A stretch of DNA of 64,000 nucleotides from Synanceia verrucosa. Its lineage: Eukaryota > Chordata > Actinopteri > Perciformes > Synanceiidae. Positions 1 through 10,078 of the stretch are shown here, in pieces. The position numbers and the translations under genes are program-made. Position 1 is the first letter of the stretch. The number at the start of each line of letters is the position of its first letter. Below the pieces are notes generated by a model, which made no database searches, was not told the origin of the DNA, and was given only the letters and a program-made list of their open reading frames with translations. Where the stretch lies: positions 31,273,119 to 31,337,118 of the forward strand of contig CM056550.1 of assembly GCA_029721515.1 (NCBI GenBank). Reading direction: 5' to 3'.

Positions 1-725
1 CTTTAAGGCTGCAACTAACAGATATTTTCGTGATTATCAATATAGCTGTTGAGTCTCTAAAATGTCAGAAAATAGTGAAAACTGTTGATCAGTGTTCCCC
101 AAAGCCCAAAATGACATCCACAAATGTGTTGTCTTGTCCACAACTCAAAACATATTCAGTTTACTGTTGTAGAAGAGAAAACCAGAAAATATTCACATTT
201 GAGAAGCTGGAATCAGAGATTTGTTTGTTGTGTTACTACTTGATTAATTATTGTTGCTCTGCTTAACTTCTATACGTACATAATATCTTGAACTCATGTA
301 ACATACTTATTTTTAACACCAAATCATGGTCTTTTCCTGAACCTAACTTGGTAGTTTTGTTTTGAATTTGCTACATGATGAAGTCTATCAAACTCCCCTG
401 CACATAAAAAATGATGCTAAAGGGATCCTGACCAAGCGTCCAGTGTGACGATTCGGGAGTGTGAACATTAAGCCTGTTTCGATCTGAATCAGTTTGATAT
501 GACTTAGTTTGACATGTCGATGTGTTATTTAAAAAGGTGCATCCACTGTGACACGTGCCTCAGTGTGCTGCTGATTAGAGGTCATTACAGTAATGTGTTA
601 GACCAAGCTGTGTTTGTCAAATAGTCTTATGTCAGTGTGGAAACAATACAAGTGAGTGTTTTCCATTTATCTGAAAGTACACTCAATAATACTCAGGCAG
701 CAGTTTATGTGTGTGTGGACCCCAG
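1..725. other. No gene recognised; AT-rich flank or intron
   Basis: Six-frame reading shows only short frames with no domain or splice structure I can support. The stretch ends at a clear splice acceptor (AG at 724-725) that opens the first coding exon, so at least its right part is probably intron of that gene. Confidence 0.5.
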
Positions 726-848
726 GTAAGCGTGGATATGTCGCTTCCTCCTTCTCCTGTTTGCCACTCTGTGGAGATGGACGTCTACCTCGGCCAGTGT
801 GGGCTCTCCGGCCCATCCTTCCAGTCTCTGCCAGACTCGTCTGGTCCG
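726..848 (+). CDS. Internal coding exon of an unrecognised gene
   Basis: A 123-bp frame of 41 codons lies between an acceptor (CCCCAG at 720-725) and a donor-like GTTAGG at 849. It reads in phase 0 at both ends and contains the peptides SLPPSPVCHSVEMDVYLGQC and LPDSSGPV. The composition (Ser/Pro-rich, low-complexity linkers) looks like a disordered part of a regulatory or nuclear protein. The next exon (953-1361) joins in frame. No domain is visible and I cannot name the family, so function is unknown. Confidence 0.55.
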
Positions 849-952
849 GTTAGGGACAGTCCTTCATCTGTGAGCACACCACCACACATGGACACACACA
901 AATGATTGCTTTTCTCCTCGTGTCGCACTAAGTGTTGTTCTGGTTCCTGTAG

Positions 953-1361
953 CTGCTGGAGAGCAAGGGGTTTGACTCCAGTATTCTGGACTTTTGGGCT
1001 GTGTCTGGCCTGGCACCCCAGACATATCAAGTGGAGGGCATAGGGACATGGCCGTCCTGCGACAGCCTCCTCAATCTACCAATAGGCCTCACCAAGACGA
1101 CCCCAGTCCCCATCCTCCCCCAGGCTTCACCTGCTCTGGGCCCGACTCGCCAGCTAAGGAGAAAAAAGGCTGTGGTGCAGCTCCGTCTGGCCTCACCCAT
1201 CTTACCTGCTGCTCTTTCCTCTCCATGTCGCACATTTCCTGTTTCAAAAGACATTTCCAGTTTTCACCAGTCCCCTGTTACACTTAACAAAAATGTCTCC
1301 ACTGTGAAAACCAATGTAGTGCAGTGTAACCACAATCTGACAACACTCCTGACTCTGTCTG
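953..1361 (+). CDS. Coding exon of the same unrecognised gene, possibly terminal
   Basis: The exon opens after TTCCTGTAG (AG at 951-952) in phase 0 and stays open for 136 codons to a strong donor (TCTG/GTGAG at 1361/1362). Visible peptides include LLESKGFDSSILDFWAVSGL and a basic patch RQLRRKKAVV, then Ser/Thr/Pro-rich sequence. If the donor is not used, the frame continues to a TAG near 1403, so this could be the last coding exon. Only repeats follow to the gap at 8622, so any later exons are missing or beyond the gap. No known domain is seen. Both exons share frame and style, which supports one gene. Confidence 0.55.
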
Positions 1362-1539
1362 GTGAGAAGCTATTGAAATTCACTCAGAAATTCTCAATTT
1401 TTTAGCTTCATGTAAAGTCTTGTGTGTCCCCCAGCCATCAATTTCTATGTTGTCATGCCATACTATAGTATTGTATAGTTTCATTCAAGCAAAACCATAG
1501 ACTTAGACTTAACTTTATTGTATATATTATTTTAATATA

Positions 1540-2095
1540 TTTATGTGCTCTGCCAGTCGAAAGCAAGGCTGATGGCCAGCCTTGAGAGCACGGGCGGCAC
1601 ATATTACTATTGCTTTTGGGGTTCCCCAGTGTCTTAGCATTCATGGCAGGCTAAGCCTGCCATGAATGCTTGTAGTAGGTCCAAACACACATATATGATG
1701 TAAAATGATAAAAATACCAAAAATACCCAAAAATCAATCCCAAAATCATAAAAACACTGTGTTTTAGCCAGCACCGCGTATATTAGTTTTCAGGACGAGG
1801 GTTTCTTTTTTATTATTATGGGCCTGCCGTCGAGCAAGGCTGGCGTCGCCAGCCTTGGGTGCACGGCGGCACATATTACTATTGCTTTTGGGGGGGATTC
1901 CCCAAGTGTCTTAGCATTCATGGCAGGCGAAGCCTGCCATGAATGCTTGTAGTAGGTCCAAAACATACATAATTGATGAAAAATGATAAAAATCCCCAAA
2001 AATCCATCCCAAAAACATACAGTGAGTGTGTATTGGCCAGCAACGCGCTTTATTAGTATTCAGGACGAGGGTTTATTTTTTTTTATTTTTATTAT
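1540..2095. repeat. Two copies of a hairpin-bearing short interspersed element
   Basis: Two related copies start with a stem around AAGGCTGG/CCAGCCTT (1561-1590 and 1836-1858). Each is followed by GGCGGCACATATTACTATTGCTTTTGGGG (split here only for description), a second long hairpin and then TAGTAGGTCC. In the second copy the long hairpin (1914-1946) is a perfect 15-bp stem closed by GAA. In the first copy the loop region has mutated (GCTAAGC). A third copy lies at 3656-3952. There is no coding capacity. Confidence 0.75.
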
Positions 2096-2103
2096 TATTA
2101 TAG

Positions 2104-3655
2104 ACGATTTTCGCAATTAATGCGGCTCGCACCGTAAGGTGCACCCAGGCATGACATATATCAAAACGTGCGGCTCGATCGTGTGAGGGGTGCTATTACT
2201 TTTCTCCGTCAAAGCCGTTACCATGGCGACGCTTAGACCCCAAAAACCGCCAAAAAAGGCCCCATAGGAATGAATGGGAAAACGGTCGGGTTTCAAACTT
2301 TTTCTTCAGCAAACAAACAGTCACAGCTCCTTCATGCTTTCACCTAGAAACTCCATTCCACTTGCAAAACGCAGCAAATTTAGCTGACTACATCTTCATA
2401 ATTCATCATCATGTCAGAAACTGTATGGTTTATTCAGCATTTCAACTTATTTCAGACCATGGAAACCTTCAAAAATCAGAGTTTAACATGGGTGTGTATT
2501 GCATGGAATGTTCGGGGCCAGAGTGGGGCTAGAGTGGGGAGCAGTTTCAGAAATGTCAGAAAAAAATATTTTGAAATCGCGATTGTGAGGGCTACGCTCA
2601 CTCCACTGACATAATTTTTACAGCAAAACGTTGGAAATTTCTGGGTCCTGGTCGTAGCGATGTGTCTCTTATGTCTCTGAGATTTATGGTTTTGGCTCCA
2701 GACCCTTAATTAGGCAACACCTCCCAAAATTCTCTCCATAGGGTCCAATGTTAATTTTCAGAGAAAAAATCTGAAAAAGGAGAAAACCTCTTGTGTTTAA
2801 CTTGCCGCTGTCTGCCTTCTGAGTGGGCTAGAGACATAAAATTTACACCGCTGCGATCATCGCGAGCTCCTGCCGCCTCTCGTCCAAACCCCAAACCCGT
2901 ACTCCTTACGGTTCTTGAGTTATTCAGAGGAGTTTGGCATGGTCCGACTCAGCTTGAAATCAATGGCAGTCAGTGGGAGCCAGTGTGGGAGACAGACCAG
3001 GGGCGCGCCTAGACTTTTCCATAGGGGTGCCCCATGAGGTGTCTAAGCCACGCAGGGGTGGCCAGCAGAATTAGGTGATATGCATGAACCTCCATCACCA
3101 CAGCATCATTCACATACAAAAATCTAAGCTCTACTCCTTGTAGTTTTTTTATATGAGAGATGATTCGACAGGTCAGCTCATAATCAGTGGCAGAGTGTGA
3201 CTGGATGTTGGTGTGTGTGTGTCAGATGGGGGATCCACATAGACACACATATAGAGATTAAGTGATGATATGATACAGGCTTCTGATTGACCATTACCAG
3301 AGATACAGAGAGTGGATGACATCATTGATCACACACAGACAGGAAGCTCAGGCTGTTTCCTTCAAAATAAAAGTCTGATTTTTCAAAATAAAAGCCCCAA
3401 ACTCTGATTTAAGCTTCACAGGAAACAAGGTGTGTTTGTTTGCAACAGGAACCTGGGACAGGCACGCACGTAGTGCGTGCTTCAAGGCAGGTTTGTTTTC
3501 AACACGAACCTGGGACATGCACGCACGTGGGCGTGCTCGGTGCAGGAGAGGGTCAGCATGCATCAGGCTGGGCCTACGTGGCCCGGCATCGCGTGGGTCC
3601 GCGCCATGTGTGCAGGCACATATTAAAATTTCTTCAGGAATTTTTGTCTAGTTAT
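2104..3655. repeat. Repeat unit copy A of a four-copy array
   Basis: The unit starts at an ATTATTATTATAGACG-like junction followed by TTCGCAATTAATGCG. It contains the shared blocks TTACTTTTCTCCGTCAAAGC, a CGCGATTGTGAGGGCTACG block, a GGGCGCGCCTAGACTTTTCC block near 3001 and a TTCAAAATAAAAGTCTG block near 3360. It ends in TTTTTGTCTAGTT. The same blocks recur in the same order in copies B, C and D. Repeated short frames in it are by-products of conserved repeat sequence and are not genes. Confidence 0.8.
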
Positions 3656-3952
3656 TATGTGCTCAGCCGTCGAGCAAGGCTGGCGAAGCCAGCCTTGCAG
3701 CACGGGCGGCACATATTACTATTGCTTTTGGGGGTTCCCAAGTGTCTTAGCATTCATGGCAGGCGAAGCCTGCCATGAATGCTTGTAGTAGGTCCAAAAC
3801 ACACATATATGATGTAAAATGATAAAAATACCAAAAATACCAAAAAAATCAATCCCAAAATCATAAAAACACTGTGTTTTAGCCAGCAACGCGCTTATTA
3901 GTATTCAGGACGAGGGTTTCTTTTTTATTATTATTTTTATTATTATTATTAT
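3656..3952. repeat. Third copy of the hairpin element
   Basis: This is the best preserved copy. It has an 11-bp stem with a GAA loop at 3674-3698 (GCAAGGCTGGC/GCCAGCCTTGC) and a 15-bp stem with a GAA loop at 3750-3782 (GCATTCATGGCAGGC/GCCTGCCATGAATGC). The left junction is CTAG/TTATTATG and the right one is a TTATTATTATT tract shared by the neighbouring units. Confidence 0.75.
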
Positions 3953-5500
3953 AGACGGGATTTTCGGCAATTAATGCGTGTCGTAACGTAATGTTCACCC
4001 AGTCATGAGATATATCAAACGCGTGCGTCTCGATCGTGCCACCATGGCTATTACTTTTCTCCGTCAAAGCCGTTACCGTGGCGACGCTAGACCCCAAAAA
4101 CCGCCGAAAAAAGTCCCATAGGAATGAATGGGGAAAGGGTCGGATTTCAAATTTTTTTCTTCAGCAAACAAACAGTCACAGCTCCCTCATACTTTCACCT
4201 AGAAACTCCATTCAACTTTCAAAACGCAGCAAATTTTCCTGGCAACATATTCATAATTCATCTTCAATTAAAAAAATGTATAGTTTCTTCAGCATTTCAA
4301 CTTTTTCCAGACCATGAAATCTTCAAAAATCAGCCTTTAACATGGGTGTCTATTGCGTGCACTAGAGTGGGAGAACTACACACCTAGAGTGGAGAGCAGT
4401 TTCAGAATCGTCTGAAAAAAATATTTTTAAATCGCGATTGTGAGGGCTACATTCACTCCACTGACATAATTTTTACAGCAAAACGTTGGAAATTTCGTCC
4501 CGGTCGTAGCGATGTGTCTCTTATGTCTCTGAGATTTATGGTTTTGGCTCCAGACCCTTAATTAGGGCAGCACCTCCAAAAATCTCTCCATTGGGCCCAA
4601 TGTTAATTTTCAGAGGAAAAGGCGTGAGAAAGCAGGAAAACCTCTTGTGTTTAACCTGCCGCTGACGGGCTTCTGAGTGGGCTAGAGACATAAAATTTAC
4701 ACCGCTGCGATCCTCGCGAGCTCCTGTCGCCTCTCGTCCAAACCACAAAGCTGTACGCCTTACAGTTGGGGAGTTATTCAGAGGAGTTCAACAGGGTCTG
4801 ACTCAGCTTGAAATCAATGGCAGTCAGTGGGAGCCAGTGTGGGAGACAGACCAGGGGCGCGCCTAGACTTTTCCATAGGGGTGCCCCATGGGGTGTTGAA
4901 GCCATGCAGGGGTGGCCAGCAGAATTAGGTGATATGCATGATCCTCCATCACCACAGCATCATTCACATGCAAAAATCTAAGCTCTACTGCTTATAGTTT
5001 TTTTTATACGAGAGGTGATTCGACAGGTCAGCTCATAATCAGAAGCATAGTGTGACAGAGCAGCTGTGTGTGTGTGGCATTTGAACTAAAGGGACCCTGT
5101 CTGTGATATGATGCATAGGTCAATGCTGATGATACAGAGAGTGGGTGACATCATTGATCACACACACAGACAGGAAGCTCAGGCTGTTTCCTTCAAAATA
5201 AAAGTCTGTTTTTTCAAAATAAAAGCCCCAAACTTCGGAGGGGTAACTTTTTTCCTCACGGGAAGCTGTGGCCATGACTGTCCTTTCAAAATAAAAGCCC
5301 CGAACTCTGATTTGATCTTCACAGGAAATAAGGTGTGTTTGTTTGCAACAGGAACCTGGGACATGCACGCACGTAGTGCGTGCTTCGGTGCAGGAGAGGG
5401 TCAGCATGCATCAGGCTGGGCCTACATGGCCCGGCGTCGCGTGGGCCCGGCGTCATGTGTGCAGGCACATATTAAAATTTCTTCAGAAATTTTTCGTCTA
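3953..5500. repeat. Repeat unit copy B
   Basis: Same block order as copy A. By eye it is nearly identical to copy D (7259-8621) over long stretches, for example the 4040-4180 segment, which suggests recent duplication of B and D. It ends TTTTTCGTCTAGTT at about 5492-5503. Confidence 0.8.
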
Positions 5501-7241
5501 GTTGGGTGTGAATGCGAAGCATTCACAACCTATGTTATTCTGTGTTCTTTATTATTATTTTTCTTCCCCCCCCATTTTTTGGCACGCTTCTTCTCCCACA
5601 AATTTCAACCTAGAAACTTCAAACGAACTTCAAAACGTGCGTCTTCATCGGGACATTATTGCTATTACTTTTCATAGCCGTAACCTTCAAAATTTCCGAG
5701 TTATGGGCAAAAATTCACCGAAATTTTCCCATTGGAAATGCATGGGGAGAGCTTCAAATTTCAAACATTTTCAATCTCGAACAAACCTTCATAACTCCTT
5801 CATACTTTGACTTAGAAACTTCATTCAACTTTCAAAACGCAGGAAATTTTCCTGGCTACATATTCATAATTCATCTTCAATTCAAAAAATGTACGGTTCA
5901 TTCACAATTTCATCATATTTCAGACCATGAAATCTTCAAAAATCAGCCTTTAACATGGGTGTCTATTGCGTGCACTAGAGTGGGAGAACTACACACCTAG
6001 AGTGGAGAGCAGTTTCAGAATCGTCTGAAAAAAATATTTTTAAATCGCGATTGTGAGGGCTAGGTACACCCCACGGACATAATTTTTACATCAAAACGTT
6101 GGAAATTTCGTCCCGGTCGTAGCGATGTGTCTCCCATGTCTGTCAGGTTTATAGTTTTGGCTCCAGACCCTTAAATAGGGCGGCACCTCCAAAAATCTCT
6201 CCATTGGGCCCAATGTTAAATTTCAGAGGAAAAGGCGTGAGGAAGCAGAGAAACCTCTTGTGTTTAACCTGCCGCTGTCAGCCTTCTGAGTGGGCTAGAG
6301 ACATAAAATTGACACCGCTGCGATCGTCGCGAGCTCCTGCCGCCCACGGTCCAAACCCCAAAGCCGACGCCTACGGTTGCGGAGTTATTTAGAGGAGTTC
6401 GGCAGGGTCTGACTCAGTTAAAGTGAATGGCAGCCTAAGGGGACAGAAGCTGGTGCAGGGAGAGGGAGTGAGAAGGGAGGGCCGTCTCCATGGAAACGGC
6501 CCAGCTCTTGGCAGTTGACCTCAAGTGACCCTGCCTGGGGCTTATACAGGCTTCTGATCGATCAATGCTCATGATACAGAGAGTGGATGACATCATCAAT
6601 CAGACACACACACACAGACAGACCAGGGGCGTGTCTAGACTTTTTAAAGGGGGCCGGGCCCAAGGGGGGCCCAAGTCATGCAGGGGTGGCCAGCAGAATT
6701 AGGTCAAACTCCAGAGGGGTGACTGTTTCCTCACAGGAAGCTGTGTCTATGACTGTCCTTTCAAAATAAAAGTCCCGAATTCTGATTGAGTCTTCACAGG
6801 AAACAAAGTCAGGCACGCACGTGAGTGCGTGGCTTCCGTGTGTTTGATTGCAACATGGATCTGGGACAGGCACACATTTAACGCTCAACTTTTCAATAAA
6901 ATTCAAACATTTTCACCATTCAGTTTTTAAATTCAAATTCATGAATTATACATTCATAATTTTTCAACATTCATTCTGCTTAACCTTCATACTACTACAT
7001 TCAACCCAGCATTCAGCAGTTTGGCTTCAGCTTTCATTTTCAAAGTTTCTATTCATACAATTCATTCTCATTCAAACATTCAACCCAGTATTCAGCAGTT
7101 TGGCTTCAGCTTTCATTTTCAAAATTTCTATTCATACAATTCATTCTCATTCATACATTCAACCCAGCATTAGCATTCAGCAGCGTAGCTTCAGCTGCGG
7201 GCATTCACACCCCGCAATTGCTTCAGCAATTGCTCTTCTAG
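5501..7241. repeat. Repeat unit copy C, composite, with hairpins at both ends
   Basis: It opens with GGTGTGAATGC-GAA-GCATTCACAACC (perfect stem 5508-5515/5519-5526), the same GCGAAGC core as the other hairpins. A different left portion (5540-5900) joins the shared unit, which is recognisable from about 5930 to 6410. The right portion is an ATTCA-rich tract ending in the hairpin GCAATTGC-TTCA-GCAATTGC (7214-7233), four bases, then CTAG (7238-7241). A stem followed closely by CTAG is the layout of Helitron-type 3' ends; that assignment is inference. Confidence 0.6.
6999..7175. repeat. Tandem repeat of about 79 bp, two full copies and a partial third
   Basis: The start ATTCAACCCAGCATTCAGCA recurs at roughly 6999, 7079 and 7157. 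The unit includes GCTTCAGCTTTCATTTTCAA and CTATTCATACAATTCATTCTC. It lies inside repeat unit C and is itself rich in the pentamer ATTCA. Confidence 0.75.
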
Positions 7242-7258
7242 TTTTTATTATTATTATT

Positions 7259-8621
7259 ATAGACGGGATTTTCGGCAATTAATGCGGGTCGTACCGTGAG
7301 GTGCACCCAGGCATGAGATATATCAAAACGTGCGTCTCGATCGTGCCACCATGGCTATTACTTTTCTCCGTCAAAGCCGTTACCGTGGCGACGCTAGACC
7401 CCAAAAACCGCCGAAAAAAGTCCCATAGGAATGAATGGGGAAAGGGTCGGATTTCAAATTTTTTTCTTCATCGAACAAACAGTCACAGCTCCCTCATGCT
7501 TTCACCTAGAAACTCCATTCAACTTTCAAAACGCAGCAAATTTTCCTGGCAACATATTCATAATTCATCTTCAATTAAAAAAATGTATAGTTTCTTCAGC
7601 ATTTCAACTTTTTCTAGACCATGAAATCTTCAAAAATCAGAGCTTAACATGGGTGTCTATTGCGTGCACTAGAGTGGGAGAACTACACACCTAGAGTGGA
7701 GAGCAGTTTCAGAATCGTCTGAAAAAAATATTTTTAAATCGCGATTGTGAAGGCCACGTTCACTCCACCGACATAATTTTTACAGCAAAACGTTGGAAAT
7801 TTCGTCCCGGTCGTAGCGATGTGTCTCTTATGTCTCTGAGATTTATGGTTTTGGCTCCAGACCCTTAATTAGGGCAGCACCTCCAAAAATCTCTCCATTG
7901 GGCCCAATGTTAATTTTCAGAGGAAAAGGCGTGAGAAAGCAGGAAAACCTCTTGTGTTTAACCTGCCGCTGACGGGCTTCTGAGTGGGCTAGAGACATAA
8001 AATTTACATCACTGCGATCCTCGCGAGCTCCTGTCGCCTCTCGTCCAAACCACAAAGCTGTACGCCTTACAGTTGGGGAGTTATTCAGAGGAGTTTGACA
8101 GGGTCCGACTCAGCTTGAAATCAATGGCAGTCAGTGAGAGCCAGTGTGGGAGACAGACCAGGGGCGCGCCTAGACTTTTCCATAGGGGTGCCCCATGGGG
8201 TGTCGAAGCCATGCAGGGGTGGCCAGCAGAATTAGGTGATATGCATGATCCTCCATCACCATAGCATCATTCACATGCAAAAAGCTAAGCTCTACTGCTT
8301 ATAGTTTTTTTTATACGAGAGGTGATTCGACAGGTCAGCTCATAATCAGAAGCACAGTGTGACAGAGCAGCTGTGTGTGTGTGGTATTTGAACTGAAGGG
8401 ACCCTGTCTGTGATATGATGCATAGGTCAATGCTGATGATACAGAGAGTGGGTGACATCATTGATCACACACACAGACAGGAAGCTCAGGCTGTTTCCTT
8501 CAAAATAAAAAGTCTGTTTTTCAAAATAAAAGCCCCCAACTTCAGAGGGTAACTTTTTCCTCACGGGAAGCTGTGGCCATGACTGTCCTTTCAAAATAAA
8601 AGCCCCAAACTCTGATTTGAT
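7259..8621. repeat. Repeat unit copy D, cut by the assembly gap
   Basis: Same block order as copy B and nearly identical over most of its length. The unit would be expected to continue past TCTGATTTGAT at 8621, but Ns begin there. A near-identical array ending at a gap is the usual sign of a collapsed or unresolved repeat. Confidence 0.8.
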
Positions 8622-9121
8622 NNNNNNNNNNNNNNNNNNNNNNNNNNNNNNNNNNNNNNNNNNNNNNNNNNNNNNNNNNNNNNNNNNNNNNNNNNNNNNN
8701 NNNNNNNNNNNNNNNNNNNNNNNNNNNNNNNNNNNNNNNNNNNNNNNNNNNNNNNNNNNNNNNNNNNNNNNNNNNNNNNNNNNNNNNNNNNNNNNNNNNN
8801 NNNNNNNNNNNNNNNNNNNNNNNNNNNNNNNNNNNNNNNNNNNNNNNNNNNNNNNNNNNNNNNNNNNNNNNNNNNNNNNNNNNNNNNNNNNNNNNNNNNN
8901 NNNNNNNNNNNNNNNNNNNNNNNNNNNNNNNNNNNNNNNNNNNNNNNNNNNNNNNNNNNNNNNNNNNNNNNNNNNNNNNNNNNNNNNNNNNNNNNNNNNN
9001 NNNNNNNNNNNNNNNNNNNNNNNNNNNNNNNNNNNNNNNNNNNNNNNNNNNNNNNNNNNNNNNNNNNNNNNNNNNNNNNNNNNNNNNNNNNNNNNNNNNN
9101 NNNNNNNNNNNNNNNNNNNNN
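8622..9121. other. Assembly gap, exactly 500 N
   Basis: A run of exactly 500 N matches the round placeholder used for gaps of unknown size. The left side is repeat array; the right side is the interior of a polycystin-1-like exon. Contig order and the true distance across it are not established by the sequence. Confidence 0.95.
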
Positions 9122-10078
9122 AGGGGTCTCCATGGAAACCCACTGTGTTGATAAAATTGGTGGAAAGCGAAAGAGGCGCCTCGCCACGAACACGAGAATG
9201 CATCAGGGAGCGCATTAGGGCCCCTGCATGAGCCAGTGCTGATAGGCTGACTGAGGAAGCTGACTGCAGAGTGCTTGAGTAGGCCGGGAGGGAACTGGAA
9301 GCACTGACAGACTCCAGCGTGCTGCCTGGAAACAAAGAGAACAAACAATGATGAGCCACTCTGTGAACTGTCAGCACATGACTGTCGCACACGGGTGAGG
9401 ATGGTGGTTGACCAGCACCTATGATGTTAAGGATGTTACTTCCTGTTTCCACAGCTGACAAAACACCAGGACTCATCTGCTCCTCCAAGATGTTGATCAT
9501 CTTCCCCACAGCTTCCAGAACCTTCTCCTGGCACTTTTCACTTACCAATTCACCAGGAACAGCCTTAAAAATTGGAAAATACAGAAGAAGAATTATGAGG
9601 TTTTCTTGTGTTTTGGCCTCTTTAAATTTGTATTGTGTGGAGCCCATATGAGAATGTTCTGTTCAAAATACCTCACCACATTTTTATCAGACTCATCTGA
9701 CAGGATACTGGTAGCTGACTCTGACTCCAGCACTAGACGCAAGGTTAGTGAAAATGTTGTATTCATTAATGTTGAATATCTATTAATCATTCAGGCTTTC
9801 TTCAGTTTTTTTGTCCAGTGGGAAAGGGGCTTGTGTTCATCCTGCATTTGTCTCTTCTGAAGTTTTTCCAATATTATCAATCACTTTTCATATTCATATA
9901 AGCTCAGAAAGATGAAGAAACAGATGAGGCAATTACTTACAGTAGACTGAGACAATGCTGAGCTGATCTGATCAACATGCAGCAATGAGGACATGGGAAG
10001 AGAGGCCAGAGCTTGGGTCACATTTTCCCGGATCTCTGTTCTGACAGCAAGCTCCGTGACAGTTTGTCCAGATGGCAT
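9122..10078 (-). CDS. Polycystin-1-like exons 18-20, running into the gap
   Basis: Exon 18 (10078-9941; REIRENVTQALASLPMSS-type sequence) and exon 19 (9563-9419; AVPGELVSEKCQEKVLEAVG ... GSNILNIIG) match the post-REJ helical region of PKD1. There the human protein likewise has a Pro-Ser-x-Glu-Leu-Val start and ends in an ILNITG-like motif. Exon 20 starts at 9325 (GSTLESVSASSSLPAYSST) and is open until it meets N at 9121. The GPS, PLAT and membrane regions are therefore outside the readable sequence. Confidence 0.75.

Noticed and set aside
4036..4387. Recurrent short frames in the repeat array (for example at 4036, 5659, 7301) that give similar peptides
   Set aside because: They recur only because the repeat DNA recurs. 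There is no start context, no splice signals and no domain, and frames are broken between copies.
8427..9647. A long minus-strand frame spanning the first gap
   Set aside because: Most of it is N translated as X. Only the part within exons 19-20 of the polycystin-1-like gene is real.
9668..9733. Possible extra polycystin-1-like exon (VLESESATSILSDESDKN)
   Set aside because: The frame is acidic and plausible, but its acceptor phase does not fit exon 18, while exon 19 (9563-9419) joins exon 18 perfectly and matches the family.
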